Source of the DNA: Stramenopiles sp. TOSAG23-3
Taxonomy: Eukaryota > Sar
DNA length: 12,321 nucleotides
Direction of reading: 5' to 3'
Assembly: GCA_900128585.1 (NCBI GenBank)
Contig: LT642690.1
Coordinates: 1-12,321 of the forward strand
Made by a program: the position numbers and the translations under genes. Below the pieces are notes generated by a model. The model worked only from the letters and a program-made list of their open reading frames with translations. It ran no database searches and was not told where the DNA came from. Position 1 is the first letter of the stretch. Every line of letters starts with the position of its first letter. Positions 1 to 10,005 of this stretch are shown here, piece by piece.

Positions 1-354
1 CTAATATAATAATCGTTCTTCTTGTCTTCTATTTTTTATAATTTTCATTATTTTTTAGAGACCACAGGACCGTTGTTTTTTTTTGGTGGGTGGAGAGTGG
101 AGAGATTCAAAATTTGTGAATTGGTGGTTTTCAATACAGTGTACCTGTACCTGTACAAGGACAATATTAGTCTTTTGTATTGTGTTTTTACAGGGAGTTA
201 ATATAGTATAAAAAAAGATGTAATAATAAGGACCTCTGGAGGGTTTGTGTATGTATTGTACTATTTGAAATTATGTAAATAGACTACTATAAACCACAGG
301 GGAAAACAACTGCAGCAGGTTTTTAATTAGTAAAAAAGTTGCAACTAAAATATA
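1..354. other. AT-rich spacer downstream of Piezo
   Basis: No coding frame can be supported. The Piezo TAA is at 355-357, so its 3' untranslated region and cleavage site should lie here, but no canonical AATAAA is visible on the minus strand. A small repeat of GTACCT at 141-152 ends in GTACA, forming TGTAC(8-nt loop)GTACA at 140-157. Two plus-strand pyrimidine-rich stretches ending in AG (near 58 and 195) resemble 3' splice sites, but nothing downstream on that strand supports a gene. Confidence 0.7.
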
Positions 355-498
355 TTATCTATTTTTTTTATCTTGTGTTCGTTCGCGTAATTTGAAACCT
401 CCTCTCTTCTTCTTGTTCTTCGTCATGGACTTACGTTTTCGAATGGATTTTTCAATTTTCGCTTTCTCCTTTTCTTTCTTTTCACGATCCTTTTCCAT
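355..498 (-). other. Highly basic C-terminal tail of Piezo
   Basis: After the last conserved motif (VYRCPEKIYERTG) and a Trp/His/Pro-containing linker, the protein ends in about 47 residues dominated by Lys and Arg, with runs such as EKDREKKEKEKAK, RKRKS, KNKKKR and QDKKNR. Most Piezos end soon after the conserved motif. The tail is cytoplasmic by topology. It could bind acidic lipids, act as a retention signal or bind a partner; none of these is shown by the sequence. Confidence 0.75.
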
Positions 499-3400
499 AT
501 CGGTGTATGCAACATGGAACGGCGACGTGTTTAATTGGGGTCTCGTTTCGTGCTCAGGTCCCCACCAATGCCTGTACGGCCCGGTTCTCTCGTATATTTT
601 TTCGGGGCACCGGTACACGTCAATTAACTCCCGGAATATTTCGTCTTCGATCTCTAAACCAGCGCGGCGATATCGCTCGACTATCAAAGCGTCATAATGT
701 TCCACCAGCTTCCTGGTGCCTTTCCTGTCTTCTATCATTTGGCGGTGATATTCTTCTGTTAGCATAGGCCTGCCGTAAATTCGTTGCTCGAGTTTGTTGA
801 TTATTTTCCGGGCTTCCTCGGTATGCCCTTGCTCAAGAACAATCTTCAAATCTTCCATATCTTGCCCCGTGCTCATCAACTTTTTCAGAAACAGTGCGTC
901 GACGTTAGCGATGCGACGGGCCAAATCAATGTTTTTAACAAGATCTTTCAAAGCCTTGTGATTCGGTAAATCATAGAACGATATGTGCGGAGCCGTGCCA
1001 GTGAAGAATACCCTTATAAATCCTCCGATGGAAACAAAACACAAAAAGAGCAATGGGACAATACTGCTGACATCTATAAAAGAACCCACCACTTCGTTGT
1101 ATTTGCTGGAGAAGACGAAGAATTCATATTGACCCGATGGCTTGCGTTCTCTCCCATCGTCCATTGTGTTGCCTTGGCGCGGATTCATAATTTCCAGTTC
1201 TGAAATACCTAAACCTTGCTCTCCGCATTGCAAAGACCAACTCAATTGTAACTGTTTTCTTAAATCTGCGATAAGTCGTTCGTCGTTCGTCATAGTATCT
1301 AACGATGAATCATCCAACTCTAGCTCGATAGAAGATTGGTTCAACGCACCGCCCGTGCTCGAGGCATTGGTGGTGACGTTACCATAATTGACCGAAGGAG
1401 TCCCCAATGTCAACAAGCACGATAAGTACGCGTCTTCCATGCACTTAGATGATGCACCAGCGTCAGTGCAATGGGTCGCCATCCCTGTCATCTCATCAAG
1501 TGTCATTACGTCCACTCCTTGGCAGCCGTAGGAATCTGGGAAATAAGTGATTCAATACCAAATTTTTGCTGGTCTCGTTCAGAAGATTAATTAAATCGAG
1601 TCTCCTGTTGGTCACAGAATTATATTTTTCCTCTGAAAACAACGGCACCTCCCGGCGAAATGTATAAGTTTTCTGATCTTCGCGCAGCAACGTTAACTGG
1701 AGGAAAAACTTCATCCTCTCTGGCGCCACAGCCGCTGCAGAACGAAGTTCTTCCCGTTTTGCGGTCGTTATTGGCCAATTAGTACCAGACGTCCATGGTA
1801 AATACAGCAACTGCCCTTCATACAAAAATATAGTCTCCCGATCGGAGGAATCTAACTTCGCCAAGGTATTATATTTCTTTTCCAAACATGCATACGTCGA
1901 GGGCGGGTTATTGTTTTCCCCGGTCGCATAAGGCATCCAACTAAGATCATTGCACCCGACAACACTTGTGTTGCTAGGATATGGTCTTAACATTTCCTCG
2001 GCACACGATTGTTTTTCCTCGCAGTCTGTTACTGGTATTTGGTCGATTTTATACATTGCTGGGTACCCAACGACGCCTAACTGTACAGACACCATCAGGA
2101 CAGCTTTCCCTTCGCTTGCTTGTTCAGAAAAACTGAAGAAGAAAAAGGGCAAAAACATGAGCACTAAAATTAAAAGAAAGGACCCAAACCCCGTGACAAG
2201 CTTTCCCGGCTGCTTCATGCCCCTGGGTCGAATGCCCTCTCGGGCTACATAGTCAAGACCACATCCGACAATGTACAAACTTTGGCGGATGTCCTCAAAT
2301 TTTGTGTTGTCTGTAATAAACATCACCGAATCAAGGCAGTACCAATCGAGCAGAACTTTCAGTTCGTAGACCAAAGGTATCATTTTATAGGTATACCACA
2401 CCAAACTGTCCGCCCAAGTTTCGTATTTTAGAAGCACCGGTTCCCCAACAAACGGGGGGTAGCCGTACGATATTTGCAATGAGGAGTAATAAAAGTACGG
2501 CATGTGGATTATGAACAAAGGAACGCGAAATAAATCAAGATTCTTTCCTTCGAAAACCTCGCCACCAAAGTTATGGTGCATGCACAGAAGAAAAACCACC
2601 AATTGAATTATAAGCAGACAGCACTTTGCATTCACCCTTCGCCACATATATATAATGCGGTCTGCCACTATACAACAAACAACGTATATTACCCGCATTG
2701 ACCATTTAAATGTAAACCCCCCCTGCACTACGGTGTTTATGTCTGTGATTCCATAAGTGAATACGTATATCAGTAGGCACAGTTGAAACGTGACAGTCAG
2801 TGCATAAAAATCTTCCCCCGGTTTCTGCCGGGCATAGGGATACTTTTCGTGTACACCGTCCGGGCATATACTTAGGTAAATCTCGTAGACTACAGAGTTC
2901 AGTGAATGTGTAATGCGATTGCAACAGTCGGTAACACACCTAACAACCCAGAACCGAGATCGTTTACCCTCCAGTTCTGGGTTTGCGTTTCTCACATAGC
3001 TGCCCAAGTACCCTGCGCCGTTTGCTTTCAACGATCGAATGTGGAAAACTATAGCAAAAAACAGAAACAGGTCAGAACCAATAGACGATATATACAGTCC
3101 TGAATTTGCAGCGACGACAATGTGATTGATTGAATTCTCTACTACCGCTGGGTAAACTTTCTCAACGCCGAACAGCGTATCAAATTTTGAAAAATTTGTT
3201 TGCCCTGGTTGTGCTGGGATAAACTCGCACTTCTGGTGCTCTTCCGGGATGTGGGTAACATTACAGTACGGGTAGGCATTAAAATAGGTTGATGCAATGT
3301 AGCTGGGGTGGGTCACATTTGCTGGGCTCCACGGGCTGTAACACGCGCACAGATTTGGCAGTTGCCAGGTAAACTGTAGCAATATGTGCAAGGAGACCCA

Positions 3401-6400
3401 GGCCAAAGCGAGATTCCACATTGGTATGGGTACATTTTGAACAAAGTGGTTCACTGACGACTGTTTGTAGCAATTTACAAATGGCCGTCCCAGGCACCGG
3501 ACGAATGAATTGGCGGGCATCCCTTCATCCCCTTCTTCGTGCAATGAAGGATTATACGCGGCGGTGTTAAGAACTTCTTCTTCCGTCGCGCCCATTTCGT
3601 CCAGTTTTTCCTTTTTTCTCTTTTTTTTTAAATGAATCATATTTACAAGGGCGGCCAACATGTTGTGGTTTGTCATGTCTGACTGCTCAGTTTTCGCGGA
3701 AAAATGGATAAATTGAGGCATCTGGTAATCGTGCTCCCCCCACTCTTTATTAAATTCTGCCAGGTGCGAACTATAATGAAGGCCATCTCGCGTCTTCGGG
3801 CCAAACAAAACAGAGTCCGTACCCTCTCTCCGCCTTGACATGCTAAAACACCACTCGTTGTACCATTCTTGTACATCATATATGTATTTGGGGTGCCCAT
3901 TCTCCATCTCCGTTTCTAAACCGAGTTTGTCTTTATCATCCTCGAATTTGATACCAGGGAGTTGCTGAGGATTGAACGTTAGAACAGTAAACATGAAAAT
4001 GGGGTAAAACATTGAAAACAAGGTCATTTGGACGAAATAGCTTAATGTCAATGCAAACAAAACAACGAAATAAGACTTTTCCCGTAGGACTTCGCCAAAG
4101 TAATTTGTGAAAGCAATGATCTTGTAAAGCACCCTAACGCAGGAATTTATGCTGAGGTCATTGCTCAGTCTTTCTAGCTCTCCCTGAGCTTCATTGGTAA
4201 ATTGTCGCAAAAACGTCTGCGCATCATCTTTTAATTGTTGTGTCGTTTCTCTGACCGTCGTTGTTTTTTTCAGCGAGGTGGCCGGAGCGATATTATCACT
4301 ATGGCTGCCCGCGTTCGACCCGGGGTCTACTGCATTCTCCTCTAAATCTTCCCCATCTAGTATATACCCGTCATCCTCGTTGCTACTTTGCATCCTTAAC
4401 GGGATTTCTGCTTCCGATTGGGCAGAAACCAGTCTGTCGGCTGAAAAATTTCGTCTGTGACCAATTTTCCACTGTTTTACAGCGGCACTTCTCCTCTTCA
4501 TCGCATTGACCATAACCTCATTCACAACGTATGCTATTTCATCCTGAAGATCTTCTTCGATGAATAAACGCTGTAACTCTAGAATGTAAAATGCAGACTG
4601 GCCCAACAATTTTCCTTTCTGGTGCCCGCGGTGTTTCAGCGCAGCTGTGTACGTAAACAGCCGACTTGTATGCACTCTTTGCTGGAGAAGCGCAATTATA
4701 AACACCCATACATCTGCCATGATAATGCCCCAACCATTTGAAGAATGTAGTCTGATCCGATTTTTGTAAAATGTATGGCTCTCCCCGAAACCGAAAAGGG
4801 CATCCACTGAATCTCTCGTTTGCAACCGTTCCATATCTGGGTACTGAAATGCCAGACGGACCCAAAGTGCAAAAAAAGAAACCCCAACTAGGCTGCGCCA
4901 CCATACTCGCGCGTTGCGTTCTTCGGATGATGCCGCGTCCAGCATGAGGATATTTATGCATATGAAAATGTACACCAGCGACATAAGATTAAAACAGTGC
5001 CCCGACACAAAGCAGATTATAAGTGTCGCTACCGTCCTGGAATAACGGTATACAAACCATTCAAAATGGTCCCAACCGTCTTTTCCGTTGCGATAGTAGC
5101 CTTTGCCATGGGACCCAATTCTCAGGCTCCACCCACCCAAAATTTTCGGCTTCGATTTGCTGAAGTCATCTTCGAAATGGAAATCTCGAGCCAAGTATGA
5201 ATCAAAATCAGGTAGAATGAAGGAAGCCCTTCTCGAATTATCTTCCTCATTTTCTCCTACTATATCGTAACCGTTTTTTATATCGTGCACAATGCCATAT
5301 GCATTTTTGTCGTTTACATCATCGTACCATGTCGCGACGTCAAGAATTGCGGGTTTTTCGTTAAATTTATTTCTGACAGAAATGTCCAGTTTTTTATTTT
5401 CCGACGCACTTTTTCTTATACTTGCTTCCGCTTCAAACAATTTTTGGTGCAAAATCATTAGTGCCAAAATCAAAGCGTCCCAAATTGCTAACACGGGATC
5501 ATCATTTTGAATCGAGAGCCATCGTAAAATCGCTCTCGTCTTCTCCACATCCGCATTAAGAGTACTCTTCTGTACTGTCTTAGTGGTATTGAACGTTACG
5601 TTAACGACATGGCTGAAAACGGAAGTCGACGATGGTTCAAACACGTCCAGAAACCCGTCTGTATACCCCTCCACCCATGTGCCTAATCGCATCACATACT
5701 GGAACACAAAAACTGCAGTAAACAGTGTCATGACATAATTCCACCACGACCGGCATTTTTCGCGAGGCAAAAGCATAAATGCTCCCGCGACTGTCAAATG
5801 CAGCATTCCAACAACATCGCCACGAAATGCAGATGAAATAGCCACTACAGCAATAAAACGTTCCACTTCCCAGCCATAAAAGAACGACACAACTTGAACC
5901 TTGTAATCCAGAAGATTGCTCTTCCTTTCGTCCTTTATTTCATCTTCTGATAACCTTTCTTTCAGCGCTGGAACTATGGGGTGCAATTGACTGTCATTCC
6001 CATCCTCCGCTCTCATCGCGGACTCAAACAATTTCTTCCACAAATGTTGAGATGCGAGCAAAACGTACAGAGAAAAGTGCAAAGCAACAAACCACCCCCA
6101 ATCGTGCGTTCCTTCAACATCTGGGCCCGTGCGAAGGCCGATCCAGTCGGTAGTTGAAGATGTGAATGATAAAAAAAACGGAAACTGCCAAATATAAACG
6201 AGCACCAAGACTAATGGGGTCAAGACGTAAACTAAATAGCTCGTTATCGTTTTGCACTTCCCAGAGCAGCAGTTTCTGAATTCTACCCAATACAACGATA
6301 GCAACAAATAGAGAAAGCCAATTAAGCCCCGGTTGAAACAAGCATACAAAGTGAACCCAGCCGAAGTAAATAGGGGCGACAGGGTTTGCAATTCGACCAA

Positions 6401-9400
6401 CTTTTGCAAGTATACAAAAGAGCTTTTGGCATTTATTTTCTCGCTTCGTGTCATTGCCTTAACTTTGAATATAACTTTTGGGACTCGCCACAGCAGGACA
6501 GAAACCAACGACAGAACCGCATTTTCGAATGCATTGGCTTTGTTGAGCAGGGAATCTTTCTCCACACCATATTCATCTATAACTCCGAAATGGTGCAACT
6601 TCAAAGATGCGTGTAACCAGTAAGAATTTATCCAGATTTTCCAACCGTTTACAATTGAACACGCGAACAAGTACTGCGAAGATGCAACGAAGGCGGCAAG
6701 GAACGCTATGTAACGGCAGTATTTCCCGTAAAACTTCGAGAACGTATACGGCAGCCGATCGCGCTGTTTTATTGTCTTGTATGGAAAACTGACGGCCCAT
6801 AGAGCGCCAATTAAATACGCAACTCCTACGGCCGAAATGGGATATCTAAACACATTACTCAGCATAAGACAAACATGGAGGACAACAAAGGTCATAAAAA
6901 TGCTGACCCGGTGTTTGTACAAAACACGATACAAGAAGCTTCCTTTTAGCTTTCCAAAGTCCCTCGTGCGTAGAAAGGAATCGTACCTTCCGAGCAACGG
7001 ATCGTTTCCAACACTCTCCTTTTCTTCGACTTCGGTTTCCTCGACTTTCTTTTCATCGGTACCTTCTTGAACATTTTTTTCTTCATTCCCTGGCTCGTCA
7101 CTGTCGCACATTTCGTCGGCGGTCTCCGTGTTTGATCTAGCCGGGCGCAGTTCCATTATGTATTCATCGTCGTCGTCATCATCCATTGAGACTTTGGTTG
7201 AAACTGACGCTATACTGGGGTTGGACCTTCTTCTCATTCGCCCTATAACGCGTATGTGAACAACGGCAAAAGCTACCGCGATTGTCAGAAAAGCGATCGA
7301 TATAATTGAGTACGCGTCTCCGTAATTTTGCAGCCGGGAATACTGCCCAGACGCAGTTGAACTCTCCGACATCGCCGTCATGTTGTTGGCTAATGTTTTG
7401 TTTTCGAACGTGTTTTTATAATTAAATATTTTTTCAAACCCAAGACTATTCTCAACACTTATCAAAACGCTAGCTAAACTAGGCAACTTCAATACGTACA
7501 CTGATAAAACCGTCGATACGGCAATGTAATTCAGCCATTTCCATAGCGATAAGAAAGTCTTTCCAGCGGAACCGCCTTTCACTTGCATTACCAACAGTGA
7601 AAACGTGAATATTAGCCAATGAAACAAATCGACGTTTGCGTAAGAAACCGAAAAGAATACTAGCAGCGCAAAATATTTCTCGATTTGGATTAATTTCAAC
7701 GCATAACGCAATGATTTTCTGCACATGCCTTTAAATGGTTTCAACACCGTGTTGTTATTTGGTTTCATCTGCGCTTTCCATACGGAGCAAAAGAGGCCAA
7801 ATAGTAGCCCTGCGAAAAGCATTCTTTCCTGGTTTGATGGTAACCAGTTGCCTGTCCCTCGATCCGGTTCGAGCCATGATATTCCAATATCGAGGAACAC
7901 TTGGTTCGTAAACACAGGGTCGTCCGCATTCGCCACCAACGCAAACGAAATGAATGAACTTCCGATATACAACGTTATCATGTACATGACAGTGTAGACG
8001 ATAATAAACGGAATCCATTTGTGAAACACCAGCTCAGGAAAAAATAGTCCAAAGGCGAAAACAATCAAAAAAATCAATGTTAAAATTGTCACCTTTAAAG
8101 AAAAGACGCCAAAAAGCAAGGCAGCAGTGCACCAAATAAAGCGAAGATATGGGTGTGTAAGGGACTTCCACAAAAGCTTGTTCGCATTATAGCCACCTTG
8201 AAGCATACCCTGAATTGTCATCACACTGTCTGTAGAAATCGATGTTCCGCGTTTCCCTTTAAGAGGAGTGCTATCGTCTTGGGGGGACGGCGTATTTTCG
8301 TCTTGGGGGGGATCGCCTATACTCAACGCGACTTCTTTCTGCCCCCCCAAGGAATGGTTATGTCCAGCTTCGCTAAGTGACTCAGGGGAGGGCAATAAAG
8401 GATTCTTGATGGGAACCATCTCGTTTTCTTTGAATTCAGCCTGATCATTATGTTTTTGCTGTTGCATACCATCAAATTCCAAAAGCAGCGAGAGGCAGAT
8501 CTTCAAACACACCAAAGGTAATAACGGGAAATACTTGTGGGGGTAAAACCCGTTAAATGCACTGACTTTATTAAACCCAATAATGGCATCGTGTCGAAAG
8601 GCTGGGATGCCTCTTACATTGTACACGTATATACCAAGTGCATACAGAAACGAATATACATTCAATGCAACTAAAACCACAGATCTTCGCTTTGAAGAAT
8701 GCGGGAAAAACGACGAGAATGAAGGCTGAAGAATATCTCCCTCCATAAAAAATGCCCAATATACAGAACAAAAAATATATAGTGCCAGAATCGGAAACGT
8801 CAAAAGCGACGGGTTGATCATGGCAATCAAAAACGACAGATTTACAACCAAACCATCACACAAATGCAAACCTTCAATGGATGAAATGTAAGTTGAGGTG
8901 GCTGGCAAATTTACTGTGCGCCGTTTCTTCATGATAGCAAAGCTGGTCGACGCAATTGCGATGACTGCCACTTCAGGGAGGAGCAACCAAAAATTTGACG
9001 TTGAAAGCTTCTCGATGCCCAGTGTACAGTGAAACGGGCGGGTGTTGGTCTGGGGAGTAAAATAATTGCAATTGTCCCCCCATGTATCCTCGCTATTTGA
9101 AAGAAAAAGGTGCATTTGATATGCCACGTTTGTTAACAAAACCAGTAGGGCGTAAACGACCAAACAAACAGAAATTTTCATCCGGAACGATTGCGTCTTT
9201 TCTGTGGAGCCCATCGCCATGGGAATTCCTATAATCAGAGCAATAAAATACACCGCCGAGAATATTGTCACGCGCAACAAACAGAGCAACAAAACTAGCC
9301 ACTGTACTGCCATCACAATGTCTATGGCAGTAAACGACATAACCCGCGCCTTTACATTAGCCAGCCAATTGCGAAAAGCAGCAGTAGCAATTTCCATGTT

Positions 9401-9902
9401 AAACCAAATAATACCTTCGTTCTCGGAACGTCTCGTATCTCTACCTGCCGCTCCCTTTTTCGGGGCACCCTTTGCTGTGTTCCGGGGTTTGTTGCGACTT
9501 TCTTTTGTGCCAGTAGACTCGTCTAACGTTGGCGGGGGCAATGTTTTGGGCCCTTCCTGCGGGGCACGGTCGCTTTTGGCCTTGGATACCGCCGGCTGCG
9601 ATGGTAAGACCTCGTCCGATTTTGACGAAACGGATTTAGATTGTTCAGGATCTTCGGCCTGTTTTGCAGCTGGCGTTGGGTTTGTACCAGAAGACACACC
9701 AGCGTCTGGTTCTTGCGACTCACTTAAGCCTGGTTCTTGCGACTCACTTAAGCCACTCACTTAAGCCGGGTTCTTGCGACTCACTTAAGCCAGATTCTGG
9801 CGAATAAATAGAATTGGATGCCAAGATTGGAGAGGCATTAACGTTTGCAGCCTCGCCGTCGCCTTTCAACAAAGGCGACGTCTGCTGTTCTCTATCACCC
9901 AT
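355..9902 (-). CDS. Piezo-type mechanosensitive cation channel (about 3,165 aa; model in three pieces)
   Basis: Piezo proteins are trimeric plasma-membrane cation channels opened by membrane tension. Seen here: dozens of hydrophobic segments, starting near residue 185 with a first pair that resembles the animal PIEZO1 N terminus; an anchor motif IPLVYELKVLLDW (2342-2380, residue 2500 on); a basic linker with RPRG; an outer pore helix (2132-2199); an extracellular cap containing HLFPRFLRLP (1520-1549), close to animal (H/N)LFP(K/R)(Y/F)(I/L)R; an inner pore helix (1003-1068); and a C-terminal domain with FYDLPN and VYRCPEKIYER, matching animal FEELP and LYRSPETMIKWTRE. This C-terminal part corresponds to Pfam Piezo cap PF12166. 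The start is the ATG at 9902, in good context (GCCATGGG). The stop is TAA at 355-357. No single frame covers the gene: the body is open from 9760 to 1496, with frame joins near 9736-9760 and 1485-1509. Using a 25-nt gap at both gives a continuous frame. The product is longer than human PIEZO1 (about 2,520 aa). Family assignment is firm; exact joints are inferred. Confidence 0.93.
667..909 (-). other. About 80-residue insertion in the Piezo C-terminal domain
   Basis: Animal and plant Piezos run from the (F/Y)(E/D)(E/N)LP motif through a short helix to the (L/I)YRSPE motif with about 30 residues between. Here the first half ends at DLARRI and the second half resumes at RAGLEIEDEIF. Between them are about 81 residues (model 2982-3062) that are rich in Glu, Lys, Arg and Leu, with stretches such as EEARKIINKLEQRI and DRKGTRKLVEHYDALIVERY that look helical and possibly coiled coil. 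The flanking family motifs are intact and in frame, so this is an insertion and not a mis-join. Confidence 0.7.
1003..1068 (-). other. Inner pore-lining helix of Piezo
   Basis: A single hydrophobic segment of about 22 residues (SSIVPLLFLCF followed by VSIGGFIRVFF) lies between the extracellular cap and the cytoplasmic C-terminal domain, at residues about 2929-2950 of the model. It aligns by eye with the last transmembrane helix of animal Piezo, where a GKFVR(E/G)FFSG sequence precedes FEELP; here it is GGFIRVFFTG preceding FYDLP. In known Piezo structures this helix lines the pore. It is read in the third frame, so the channel would lack a pore if the joint near 1500 were not made. Confidence 0.85.
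1485..1509 (-). other. Putative 25-nt intron (or frameshift) at the C-terminal joint of Piezo
   Basis: The conserved cap motif HLFPRFLRLP (1520-1549) is read in the body frame, which stops at TGA 1496-1498. The inner pore helix and C-terminal domain are in the +1 frame, open from just after a TGA near 1553. The switch must therefore fall between about 1520 and 1499. GTAATG at 1509 with AG at 1485 gives a 25-nt GT-AG segment of the correct phase. AGs ending at 1434 (76 nt) and 1320 (190 nt) also fit the phase. The 190-nt option has the best pyrimidine-rich acceptor, but it would remove GC-rich, fully open sequence that looks coding. A one-base sequence error or ribosomal frameshift cannot be excluded. 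Confidence 0.4.
3108..3356 (-). other. Long Cys-containing, N-glycosylation-rich extracellular loop of Piezo
   Basis: Between two hydrophobic segments (WNLALAWVSLHILLQFTW before, SIGSDLFLFFAIVF after) lies a polar loop of about 83 residues. It contains several cysteines (LCACYS, PYCN, QKCEF) and three N-x-S/T sequons (NVTH twice, NFSK). Cysteines with sequons indicate a lumenal or extracellular side with probable disulfides. It lies in the last blade repeats before the anchor. Confidence 0.55.
9707..9791 (-). repeat. 24-nt tandem repeat (GLSESQEP), three full copies and one truncated
   Basis: On the minus strand the unit GGCTTAAGTGAGTCGCAAGA plus four more bases occurs at 9768-9791, 9731-9754 and 9707-9730. 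A truncated 13-nt copy (GGCTTAAGTGAGT) sits at 9755-9767. The full copies differ only in their last base (C or A). Each encodes the octapeptide GLSESQEP. The missing 11 nt in the short copy is what throws the frame off by +1. Each full copy also contains GTGAGT, a strong 5' splice-site consensus, and ends near CGCAAG, a possible 3' splice site. Confidence 0.95.
9736..9760 (-). other. Putative 25-nt intron (or indel) at the N-terminal frame joint of Piezo
   Basis: On the minus strand this begins GTGAGT and ends CGCAAG. Removing 25 nt restores the frame between the MGDREQQ piece and the body, reading GLK-PGLSESQEP across the joint. Because the repeat duplicates both signals, 9736-9784 (49 nt), 9712-9760 (49 nt) and 9712-9784 (73 nt) have the same phase and work equally well. 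The GTG at 9758-9760 that opens the body frame is part of the GTGAGT donor, so it is not a credible start codon. A plain 11-nt deletion within the repeat, real or an assembly artefact, would explain the break equally. Confidence 0.4.
9761..9902 (-). other. N-terminal coding piece of Piezo (putative exon 1)
   Basis: This segment reads MGDREQQTSPLLKG and continues through a Ser/Asn/Ala-rich stretch into GLSESQEPGL, then shifts frame relative to the main body. The ATG at 9900-9902 is the first in this frame and has a Kozak-like context. The case for it being coding is that the octapeptide GLSESQEP is encoded in this frame on the left of the joint and again in the body frame on the right, so both frames read the same repeat in the same phase. 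If unjoined, the frame would end shortly after as WLK-stop. It is hydrophilic with no signal peptide, consistent with a cytosolic N terminus. Confidence is lower than for the body because no homologue can be recognised in this piece. Confidence 0.65.
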
Positions 9903-10005
9903 GGCCGTCGCGTGTAAGAACTGCAAATTCCAACAAGTCCCTGAGAAAACTACAAATTGTTATTGCATTATTGCCTATTGCAACAAATGAGGTCCTGAAT
10001 TGCCT

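Noticed and set aside
1496-1498. TGA read as tryptophan or selenocysteine, as in some ciliates
   Set aside because: Reading through TGA at 1496 meets further TGAs almost at once, and the sequence beyond does not resemble Piezo in that frame. The +1 frame does.
1513-1515. The C-terminal piece (355-1515) as a separate gene starting at GTG 1515
   Set aside because: It holds the inner pore helix and C-terminal domain of Piezo and adjoins the cap motif directly. There is no ATG start at that position and no promoter gap.
9758-9760. GTG as the start codon of the 2,754-residue Piezo body frame
   Set aside because: It is not an ATG and forms part of a GTGAGT repeat. The upstream frame with an ATG in good context encodes the same octapeptide, so the true start is more likely 9902.
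9204-9764. Plus-strand open frame of 186 residues antisense to the Piezo N terminus
   Set aside because: It starts with GTG, lies wholly opposite a coding region and has no recognisable family; it is a shadow of the low-complexity coding strand.
355-9902. Piezo as a pseudogene
   Set aside because: Two frame breaks exist, but more than 8 kb of body is open and the conserved anchor, cap, pore helix and C-terminal motifs are intact. Decay would have left many more stops.
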